Assembly: GCF_026125825.1 (NCBI RefSeq)
Contig: NZ_JAHCKK010000051.1
Location: forward strand, 1 to 34,741
Reading direction: 5' to 3'
DNA: 34,741 bases
Source of the DNA: Hydrogenophaga sp.
Lineage (GTDB): Bacteria; Pseudomonadota; Gammaproteobacteria; Burkholderiales; Burkholderiaceae_C
The position numbers and the translations under genes were made by a program. Within the stretch, counting starts at the first letter, position 1, and each line of letters opens with the position of its first letter. Below the pieces are notes generated by a model. It was not told the origin of the DNA. It did not search any database and was given only the letters and a program-made list of their open reading frames with translations. Below are positions 7,659 through 14,063 of this stretch, piece after piece.

Positions 7659-9100
7659 GGCCACGCCGGGCGCAGCGCCTCCACCCACGCCTGGAACGAC
7701 GGCGCGCCCGACTCCGCGCGGCGCAGCACGGCCGCCGGGTGGTGCACCACCCACACCGGCAGGCCATCGGCCCGCGCCTGCCAGCGCCCAAGGCTCTGCG
7801 CCACCCCCACGCCGGCACCCAACAGGCTGGAGGCGGCGGTGGCGCCGAGCGCGAGCACGGCCTTCGGTTGGACGAGGCGGATTTCCGCCTCCAGCCACTG
7901 CTCGCACGCTTCGGCCGCGCGCTGGCCGGGCGTCTTGTGCAGGCGCCGCGTGCCCCGCGCGAGAAAGTGGAAGTGCTTGACGGCGTTGGTGAGGTAGAGC
8001 GCATCCACCGGCCAGCCGAGTTCGGCGATGGCTTGCCGCAGCAGCGCACCGGCAGGCCCCACGAAGGGCCGGCCGGCCAGGTCTTCCTGGTCGCCCGGCT
8101 GTTCGCCCACGATCATGAGGCGCGCGCCCACGCGGCCTTCGCCCCACACCACCTGGGTGGCGCTGCAGGCCACCGGGCAATCGGAACAATGGCGCGCGCG
8201 GCGGCCGAGGTCGTCCAGCTGCTCCTGCGGTGTGCGCGGCGCGCGAGCCACGGCGCGGGGCACGCTGATGGGCAGTCGGCGCTGCGATTCGCTGGCCTGC
8301 GCCACCATGCGCGCGCTGCGCTGCGGCGCGGTCTGGATCAGCTCGGTGATGGCCTGTGTCTCAGGCAGGTTGCGCCAGTAGCGGCGCGGCATCTCGCGCA
8401 GCATGGCGGCGGTCTTGAGCCGCGAGGGGTTGAAGATGCTGCGGTAGTAGTCGAGCCACAAGGCTTCCCCGGCATCGGGCGGGGGCGCGAGCGAGCGGTC
8501 CACACCGGGCGAGAACGCGAGGCCCTCGCGGTCCCATTGCACGCACAGGCGCGGCGTGAGGATGGCCCAGCGCATGGCCGCGAAGCGCCGGGCAAAGAAG
8601 GGCGCGGCCGCGCGCACGATGTGGTGCACCGGCTCGAACCAGGCCACGTAGCGCGTGTCGCCGCCAGGGCCGTCCTCGATCTGGCGGAAGCGCACGAAGG
8701 CGTGCATCTTGTGGATCTCGCGCCGCACCTCGCGCGCCATGCGCTCCAGCGCGAGGCGGCGGGGATCGAGCGCATCGTGCCACCGTGCCGGTTGGGCAGC
8801 CACGTCCAGCGCGAGTTCGTGCAGCCGGCGAAAGCGCTCGGGATGCGCGTGTTGCGCCACGGTGTGGGCGAGTTCCATGGCCTCGGCCGGCAGGCGGCTT
8901 CGCCAGGCGCGCAGGGGCACGCTTTCGGGAGGCGGCCCGGCGGCGCGCGAGGCCGCGTCGTCACCCAGCAGATCGCCCTGCCCTTCGCTTCGGTCGCGCC
9001 ACGCCACGTCGTGCGGCTCGGCGCCGCAGGCCAGCAACGACGAGAGCGCACGCAGCGTGGCAGGCACGTCGTTGGCGTCGTAGACGACCCGCCAGCGCAC
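7559..9100 (-). CDS. DUF4130-UdgX fusion (uracil-DNA-crosslinking UDG family protein)
   Basis: A 513-residue two-domain protein. Residues 1 to about 260 look like the DUF4130 domain linked to radical SAM partners (FRFRQIEDG...YVAWFEPVHHI, then the DYYRSIFNP and MPRRYWRNLPE segments). Residues about 290-480 are a UdgX-type uracil-DNA glycosylase domain. It has iron-sulphur cysteines (C305-x2-C308 and probably C399), GEQPGDQ (332-338), NAVKHFHF (372-379), and the UdgX-specific R-loop RRLHKTP with His388, which aligns with the histidine that Mycobacterium UdgX uses to bond covalently to the DNA abasic site after uracil excision. The tail from about 481 to 513 is Ala/Ser-rich, unlike the family end, and is the part that overlaps the opposite gene. 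It starts 8 bases after the radical SAM stop, so the two form one operon. Confidence 0.9.
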   Translation of the reverse strand: MRWRVVYDANDVPATLRALSSLLACGAEPHDVAWRDRSEGQGDLLGDDAASRAAGPPPESVPLRAWRSRLPAEAMELAHTVAQHAHPERFRRLHELALDVAAQPARWHDALDPRRLALERMAREVRREIHKMHAFVRFRQIEDGPGGDTRYVAWFEPVHHIVRAAAPFFARRFAAMRWAILTPRLCVQWDREGLAFSPGVDRSLAPPPDAGEALWLDYYRSIFNPSRLKTAAMLREMPRRYWRNLPETQAITELIQTAPQRSARMVAQASESQRRLPISVPRAVARAPRTPQEQLDDLGRRARHCSDCPVACSATQVVWGEGRVGARLMIVGEQPGDQEDLAGRPFVGPAGALLRQAIAELGWPVDALYLTNAVKHFHFLARGTRRLHKTPGQRAAEACEQWLEAEIRLVQPKAVLALGATAASSLLGAGVGVAQSLGRWQARADGLPVWVVHHPAAVLRRAESGAPSFQAWVEALRPAWPQAAQASAMAPSRVASADTIAASPSAVAATPYT

Positions 9101-9108
9101 GGGCGCCC

Positions 9109-10419
9109 TCAGGCAGCGGCGGGCGCTTCAGCCCAGCCGAACAGATCGGGTTGCAGGTGCACGGCGCGGGCGCCCGCCCGCCGCCGCGCCGTGGGCTCGC
9201 GCACCGGGGCGCCCAACGGCACCGCGCCGGGCCGGTGGTCGGGCAGGTGCACGAAGTCCAGCGCCTTGCGGCCCGCCGTGCCCAGGCGTTCCATGTCGGC
9301 GCGCCGCACCTGGCGCACGCGGCGCGCGTCGAGCAGGCGCTGCACCGAATGGGCGCCCAGCCCCGGCACGCGCAGCAGGGTCTCGCGCGGCGCGCGGTTC
9401 ACGTCCACCGGGAACCACTCCGGATGCGCCAGGGCCCAGGCGAGCTTGGGGTCCATGTCCATGGACAGCATGCCGCCGGGCAACACCAGTTCGCTGGCGT
9501 CGAAACCGTAGAAGCGCATCAGCCAGTCGGCCTGGTACAGGCGGTGCTCGCGCACGAGCGGTGCGGCCTGCCCGGGCAGCTTGGCGCTGGCGTGGGGGAT
9601 GGGGCTGAAAGCGGAGTAGTAGACCCGCCTGAGGCGGTAGCCCGCGTACAGCCCGGCGCTGACCTGCAGGATGCTGCGGTCGTCCGACGCGTCGGCGCCG
9701 ATGATCATCTGCGTGCTCTGGCCGGCGGGCGCGAAGCGCGGGGGAGGCGCGGCGGCGGCGGGCCGGCCGGGCAGCGACCGGATCTGCTGCGCCTGCGCCT
9801 TGTGCTCGCGCGCCTCGTCCAGCTTCAGGCGGATGCCGGCCATCGACTGGCGGATCTGCTGGCTGCTCTTGCCCGGTGCGAGCGCGTCGAGCGCGGCCTG
9901 GCTGGGCAGCTCGATGTTGATGCTCAGGCGATCGGCGTAGCGCCCGGCCCGCGCGAGCAGGGCCTCGTCGGCATCGGGAATCGTCTTGAGGTGGATGTAG
10001 CCGCGAAAGCCATGCACCTCGCGCAGCTGGCGCGCGACTTCGGCCAGTTGCTCCATGGTGTAGTCGGGCGTGCGGATGATGCCGGAGCTCAGGAACAGAC
10101 CCTCGATGACGTTGCGGCGGTAGAAGTCGAGCGTGAGGTTGACCACCTCTTCCACGCTGAAGCGGGCACGCTCGACGTCGCTGGAGACGCGGTTGACGCA
10201 ATAGAGGCAGTCGTACACGCACCAGTTGGTGAGCAGGATCTTGAGCAGCGAGATGCAGCGGCCGTCGGGCGCGTAGCTGTGGCAGATGCCCATGCCCTCG
10301 TTGGACCCGAGCCCTTTCTGGTCGCGCGAATCCCGGCGCGTGCCGCCGCTGGAGGCGCAGGACGCGTCGTACTTCGCGGCATCCGCAAGGATGCGGATCT
10401 TTCGGGCGACGGACATCAT
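9109..10419 (-). CDS. Radical SAM protein linked to UdgX (putative DNA modification/repair)
   Basis: A 436-residue radical SAM enzyme of the family that co-occurs with DUF4130-UdgX proteins. The [4Fe-4S] motif is C67-x3-C71-x2-C74 (CVYDCLYC). The N-terminus reads ILADAAKYDASCASSG, a family signature. A helix-hairpin-helix DNA-binding motif (REtLLRVPGLGAHSVQRLL, residues 345-363) lies near the C-terminus, which implies action on DNA. The reaction is unknown; DNA repair or base modification is inferred from the partner. Two ATGs stand in tandem at 10419 and 10416. No ribosome site precedes them: the bases directly upstream are a LexA box and a TATAAA, so the mRNA may be leaderless. The C-terminal 35 residues are Arg/Ala-rich and probably disordered. 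Confidence 0.9.
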   Translation of the reverse strand: MMSVARKIRILADAAKYDASCASSGGTRRDSRDQKGLGSNEGMGICHSYAPDGRCISLLKILLTNWCVYDCLYCVNRVSSDVERARFSVEEVVNLTLDFYRRNVIEGLFLSSGIIRTPDYTMEQLAEVARQLREVHGFRGYIHLKTIPDADEALLARAGRYADRLSINIELPSQAALDALAPGKSSQQIRQSMAGIRLKLDEAREHKAQAQQIRSLPGRPAAAAPPPRFAPAGQSTQMIIGADASDDRSILQVSAGLYAGYRLRRVYYSAFSPIPHASAKLPGQAAPLVREHRLYQADWLMRFYGFDASELVLPGGMLSMDMDPKLAWALAHPEWFPVDVNRAPRETLLRVPGLGAHSVQRLLDARRVRQVRRADMERLGTAGRKALDFVHLPDHRPGAVPLGAPVREPTARRRAGARAVHLQPDLFGWAEAPAAA

Positions 10420-10420
10420 G

Positions 10421-10436
10421 CTGTCATTTTATACAG
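10421..10436 (-). promoter_or_regulatory. LexA (SOS) box at the radical SAM-udgX operon
   Basis: The plus strand reads CTGTCATTTTATACAG, a perfect CTGT-N8-ACAG with an AT-only spacer apart from one C. On the gene's strand it continues as TACTGTATAAAATGACAG, very close to the proteobacterial LexA consensus TACTGTATATATATACAGTA. It ends one base before the first ATG. A bound repressor would cover the -10-like TATAAA (10433-10428) inside it. No good -35 is seen 16-18 bases further up. Confidence 0.8.
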
Positions 10437-10504
10437 TATTCCGCCCGGACCCGCACCGGCTGTCGCCTGGCGGCCACTGCGGTGCCCGCTACCCCTGCGC
10501 GCCT

Positions 10505-10527
10505 GTCGAAGGCGCAAGGCCTTCGAC
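10505..10527 (-). terminator. Inverted repeat after the MarR gene, possible terminator
   Basis: GTCGAAGGC and GCCTTCGAC form a perfect 9-bp stem with a 5-base loop, 8 bases downstream of the minus-strand MarR stop. No T-run follows on that strand, so it may be a weak terminator or an mRNA-stabilising hairpin. Confidence 0.4.
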
Positions 10528-10535
10528 CCGCCTCT

Positions 10536-11135
10536 TCAGCGTGAGCGTGCCAGCTTGTGCAGCAACTCCGCGAGCATGAGGTGCTCGGCCGGCGACAGGG
10601 TCTTGAAGCTCGCCTTCTCGTTGTCGAGCAGGCGCGCGGTGAGTTCCTGCGCCAGGGCCTCACCTTGCGCGGTCACGGAAAGGTGAAATCCGCGCCGGTC
10701 GTTTTCGTTTGTTTCACGAACTATCAAGCCCCGGCCCGCCAGCTTGTCCAGGCCGTTGGTGATGTAGGGCGCGCTCAGCCCGAGCGCCTTGGTCAGCTGG
10801 GCGGGCGAGACCATGGGGTTGGCGTGGATCAGCGCCAGCAAGGTGTATTCCACCGTGCGCAGCGAATGCGCATTCCCGACCACATCCTGGAACAGGCCGA
10901 TGGTGACGATGGAGGCCTGAGCCAACTGGTAGCCCAGCAATTGCTGCAAGGCACCCTCGCGCAGACGCCCGGCGGGCGTGGACTCCATGGCCAGCTTGGG
11001 CTCGTCGAGCTTGGGCCGGACCGCCCTGGGCGGGGCCACCCTTGCGGGTGCCGGGGAGGGCTCGGCGCCGCGTGGCGCCGGCTTGCGCCTGGCAGGCTTG
11101 GAAGGTGGCTTGTTGAGGCTGCGCTTTTGGTCCAT
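10536..11135 (-). CDS. MarR family regulator with a basic Pro/Ala/Lys-rich N-terminal extension
   Basis: A 199-residue protein. Residues 1 to about 50 are Lys/Arg/Pro/Ala-rich and look disordered (PARRKPAPRGAEPSPAPARV). The MarR domain fills about 60-195: dimer helix, the HTH (PAQLTKALGLSAPYITNGLDKLAGRGLI) and the wing (RETNENDRRGFHLSVT). Usual MarR proteins are about 150 residues, so the extension is extra. The ATG at 11135 is supported by GGAGGGGG a few bases upstream on its strand; that same ribosome site can pair with an upstream C-rich run. It is divergent from the esterase gene, with a palindrome in between, which suggests control of the esterase and of itself. The ligand is probably an aromatic acid, by analogy only. 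Confidence 0.85.
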   Translation of the reverse strand: MDQKRSLNKPPSKPARRKPAPRGAEPSPAPARVAPPRAVRPKLDEPKLAMESTPAGRLREGALQQLLGYQLAQASIVTIGLFQDVVGNAHSLRTVEYTLLALIHANPMVSPAQLTKALGLSAPYITNGLDKLAGRGLIVRETNENDRRGFHLSVTAQGEALAQELTARLLDNEKASFKTLSPAEHLMLAELLHKLARSR

Positions 11136-11216
11136 GAAATCCCCCTCCGCACAGGAAGTACCGGAGAGGGGGGATTCTGCCTGCTTCGCATCCTAGGGTA
11201 TTCACCAGTCATTTAT

Positions 11217-11233
11217 TTAGTTAACTGAACTAA
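11217..11233. promoter_or_regulatory. Candidate MarR operator in a divergent promoter region
   Basis: TTAGTT-N5-AACTAA is a perfect 17-base interrupted palindrome in the AT-rich patch between the MarR gene and the esterase. Size and AT content fit MarR dimer sites. Binding is inferred from position. Confidence 0.45.
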
Positions 11234-11296
11234 TCTTATTTCGCGATCCAGACGAAAGTCATTCGCAACAAACCACAAACAAATAAGGAGACATCC

Positions 11297-13045
11297 ATGC
11301 GTCAGATCAGGATGGCTGCGTTCGCAGCGGCCAGCACGGCGGTTTTGCTCACGGCATGTGGAGGAGGAGGCGGCGGCGGCGGTGAGGCCGCGCCACCCGC
11401 CACACCGGCCCAACCTTCCCTGGCCATCCCGGCACCCGGCTCATTGCTGCCTGCGGCAGAGGCCAAGACCGTCACGGCAGCCGACTGCACGGCGGCCAAG
11501 CTGGGCACCACCGTCGCGGTCGCAGACATCGGCGAACCGGTGTCGGCAGTGACATTGAATGCACCGGTCTGGACGGCGGCGGCGGGCTCGAACCAGGCCT
11601 ACTGCTCGGTCACGGGCGCCATCTATGCGGTGGACCCGAGCGCGCCGGTGATCAACTTCCGCGTCGCGCTGCCATCGAGCTGGAGCCTGCGCGCGGTGCA
11701 CACGGGCGGCGGTGGCATGAACGGCTTTGCACCCGGCGCTCCGTCGGCCGCCATCCTCGCGCTGGGGGCGGCCACCTGGGGCAGCGACTCCGGCCACAGC
11801 TTCCTGGACTCGACCTGGGCCCTGAACGAAGAAGCCATGATGAACCTGGGCTTCATGCAGATGAAAAAGACGCGCGACGTGGGTGTCAAGCTGACCGAGC
11901 GCATGTATGGCGAGAAGCCCCGCTTCACGTACTGGCAGGGCGGCTCGCAAGGCGGGCGCGAAGGCCTGACGGTGATGCAGCGTTATCCGGCCGACTACGA
12001 TGGCGCCGCCCTCACGGTGCCCATCGTCAACTTCTCCACCCTGCTGCTCGCGCCCGAGCTGATCCGCATCCAGGAAAAGCCCCTGGCGAACTGGGTGCCG
12101 CCCGTCAAGGCAGAGGCGATCCGCCAGGAGTTCATTCGCCAGTGCGACAAGCTCGACGGCCTCGCCGACGGCATCATCAACAACTACCAGGCCTGCCGCA
12201 ACATCTTCAACGTCAAGGCCGGCGCGCCCGGCCGCAATCCCTGGCTGAGCAAGCGCTGCCCGGGCAACGTCGACCCGAATCCGACCGACAACACGGCCAC
12301 CGCCTGTTTCACCGATGGCCAGATCCAGACGCTGAATTTCATCTATTCGCCGTATGAGTTTGCGACCCCGCTGGTCAATGGCGTCACGTCGTTCGGCATG
12401 TGGGCACCCACGACCGACCCCAGTGGTTCGGGCCTGCTCATCGGCACCCGCCATGTGGGCCAGGAAGGTGCCGATCCCGGTGCCACCAACCACTCCCACC
12501 TGGGCATCCTCGGTGTGACGGGTTTCCTGATGAAGAACCTGAACGCGAACCCGCTGGACTACGTGGAAGGCGGTGCGCTCAATGCGCGCCGGGTCCAGAT
12601 CTCGCGGTACCTGGATGCCACGAACCCGGACCTGAGCCCGTACTACAAGCGCGGCGGCAAGGTGGTGATCACCGTCGGATCGAACGACAGCCTGGCCTCC
12701 ACCGGCGCTCAACTGGACTACTACCAGTCGGTGCTGGACAAGATGACCCGGCCGGTGGTGGACGCCTTCGCGCGCCTGTGGGTGTTGCCCCAAACCGGCC
12801 ACGGCCTGTCGGGCACCAACCACACGGTCGATGGCGATGGCAACACCATTGCCGCGACCGCGATTCCCAATTCGTTCAATGGCCTGCAGATGGTGGTGGA
12901 CTGGGTGGAGCAGAACCGCGCCCCGAGCAAGAACCCCACGGTGACGGCGGGTGCCAAGGCGCTGCCGATGTGCTCGTATCCGCAGCACCCGAAGTACGTC
13001 TCGGGTGACACGGCCCTGGCAGCGTCCTACACCTGCGCGGACTGA
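11297..13045 (+). CDS. Tannase/feruloyl esterase family lipoprotein
   Basis: A 582-residue exported serine hydrolase. Residues 1-21 are a lipoprotein signal peptide ending in lipobox LTAC (Cys21), followed by eight glycines as a flexible tether, so the protein is probably anchored to the outer membrane or periplasmic face. The tannase/feruloyl esterase domain runs from about 60 to the end. The nucleophile is Ser217 in GGSQG (YWQGGSQGGREG), and the likely catalytic His is His502 (LPQTGHGLSG). Several Cys (64, 103, 286 and C-terminal ones) suggest disulphides. The family cleaves esters of hydroxycinnamic, gallic or phthalic-type acids, consistent with an aromatic-degrading host. A strong AAGGAG (11284-11289) precedes the ATG. 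A bidirectional terminator follows at 13070-13100. Confidence 0.88.
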   Translation: MRQIRMAAFAAASTAVLLTACGGGGGGGGEAAPPATPAQPSLAIPAPGSLLPAAEAKTVTAADCTAAKLGTTVAVADIGEPVSAVTLNAPVWTAAAGSNQAYCSVTGAIYAVDPSAPVINFRVALPSSWSLRAVHTGGGGMNGFAPGAPSAAILALGAATWGSDSGHSFLDSTWALNEEAMMNLGFMQMKKTRDVGVKLTERMYGEKPRFTYWQGGSQGGREGLTVMQRYPADYDGAALTVPIVNFSTLLLAPELIRIQEKPLANWVPPVKAEAIRQEFIRQCDKLDGLADGIINNYQACRNIFNVKAGAPGRNPWLSKRCPGNVDPNPTDNTATACFTDGQIQTLNFIYSPYEFATPLVNGVTSFGMWAPTTDPSGSGLLIGTRHVGQEGADPGATNHSHLGILGVTGFLMKNLNANPLDYVEGGALNARRVQISRYLDATNPDLSPYYKRGGKVVITVGSNDSLASTGAQLDYYQSVLDKMTRPVVDAFARLWVLPQTGHGLSGTNHTVDGDGNTIAATAIPNSFNGLQMVVDWVEQNRAPSKNPTVTAGAKALPMCSYPQHPKYVSGDTALAASYTCAD

Positions 13046-13069
13046 GCACGGCGCTCACCGACAGGCAAG

Positions 13070-13100
13070 AAAAAGGCCTCGCGACAGCGAGGCCTTTTTT
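13070..13100. terminator. Bidirectional rho-independent terminator
   Basis: The stem GGCCTCGC/GCGAGGCC has a GACA loop and is flanked by an A-run on the left and TTTTTT on the right, so it works in both directions. It lies between the converging esterase (stop 13045) and enoyl-CoA hydratase (stop 13110). Confidence 0.9.
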
Positions 13101-13109
13101 GCTGGAGGG

Positions 13110-13874
13110 TCACACTTTCGAAAAGTCGGGCTTGCGCCGCTCCATGAACGCGCCGAAGGCCTCGCGCGCGGCCGGCTCGCCCAGCATGCGGCCGAAGCTG
13201 GCGCCCTCTTCAGCCATCACGGCCATCACCTGCTGAGTCTGGTTTTTCTTCATCAGGCGCTTGGTTTCCATCAACGCACTCAGTGGCTTGGCCGCGAGCT
13301 TGCGCGCCACGGACTGCGCGTAGCCGGCCGCTTCCATCGGCGGCAGCACGCGGTTGACCAGGCCCACTTCCAGCGCGGCCTCGGCCATGAAGGGCTCGCC
13401 CAGCAGCAGCGCCTCGGCCGCGCGGTGGTAGCCCAGCATCTGCGGCACCAGCAGGCTGGACGCGGCCTCAGGGCAGAGGCCGAGGTTGACGAACGGCATG
13501 GAGAAGGCGGCGTTGTCGCCCGCATAGACCAGGTCGCAGTGAAACAGCAGCGTGGTGCCGACGCCCACGGCCGGGCCGCACACCGCGGCCACCAGCGGCT
13601 TGGGGAACTGCGCGATGCCGCGCAGGAAGCGGAACACCGGCGAGTCGGCGCCGGCGGGCGGGTTGTTGAGGAAGTCGGCAATGTCGTTGCCGGCGGAGAA
13701 GATGGTTTCGTTGCCCTGGAGCACGACGCAGCGCACGGTGGCATCGTCCTGCGCGGCCTGCAGGGCGTCGGCCAGCTGGCCGTACATGGCCGCGGTGATG
13801 GAGTTCTTCTTGTCCGGGCGGTTGAACGTGAGGGTGCTGACGCCGGCTTCGGTGTGGACGAGGATGTCGCTCAT
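13110..13874 (-). CDS. Enoyl-CoA hydratase/isomerase family protein
   Basis: A 254-residue crotonase-fold protein. The oxyanion-hole segments are FSAGNDIADF (59-68) and CGPAVGVGTTLLFHCDLVYA (99-118). Glu136 (LGLCPEAASS) aligns with the second catalytic glutamate of hydratases; the first glutamate position (about 115, HCD) holds no Glu, so the protein may be an isomerase or a variant hydratase rather than a standard 2-enoyl-CoA hydratase. Length is normal for the family. It has its own promoter region (13875-14063), divergent from the patatin gene. GAGACCCCC precedes the ATG. A role in fatty-acid or aromatic acyl-CoA beta-oxidation is inferred. Confidence 0.88.
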   Translation of the reverse strand: MSDILVHTEAGVSTLTFNRPDKKNSITAAMYGQLADALQAAQDDATVRCVVLQGNETIFSAGNDIADFLNNPPAGADSPVFRFLRGIAQFPKPLVAAVCGPAVGVGTTLLFHCDLVYAGDNAAFSMPFVNLGLCPEAASSLLVPQMLGYHRAAEALLLGEPFMAEAALEVGLVNRVLPPMEAAGYAQSVARKLAAKPLSALMETKRLMKKNQTQQVMAVMAEEGASFGRMLGEPAAREAFGAFMERRKPDFSKV

Positions 13875-14063
13875 GGGGGTCTCTGGATGTGCGGGGAAGG
13901 GACCCGCAAATTACCACGAACGCGCGTGCTTTTTTCAGGCTGTGCGCCCAGGGGCTGACCGGTGCGTGACAGGGTGTTTCCGGGCGGCTGCGGGCCTCGG
14001 GCGCCCCCTACACTTGCCGCTTCCGGGCGCCACGGCGCCGCTGTTGTCCACAGGTCCCGTTCC
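13875..14063. other. Divergent intergenic region with ACGAACG-N2-CGT motif
   Basis: This 189-base region lies between the hydratase and the patatin-barrel gene. It holds ACGAACG-CG-CGT at 13916-13927, inside the near-palindrome CACGAACGCGCGTG. The same ACGAACG-N2-CGT pattern occurs in the inverted repeat upstream of the TetR gene at 24145. No clear -35/-10 pair stands out. Confidence 0.4.

Noticed and set aside
10505-10527. The 9-bp inverted repeat considered as an operator shared by the MarR gene and the radical SAM operon.
   Set aside because: It lies 3' of the MarR gene and about 70 bases from the LexA box; a transcript-end hairpin is the simpler reading.
11360-11388. Run of GGA/GGC triplets after the esterase lipobox, considered as a phase-variable repeat.
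   Set aside because: The unit is three bases, so slippage would keep the frame. It codes for eight glycines, a common tether after the lipid-modified Cys.
14041-14055. CTGT...ACAG before the patatin-barrel gene, considered as a second LexA box.
   Set aside because: The spacer is 5 bases, not 8, and is not AT-rich.
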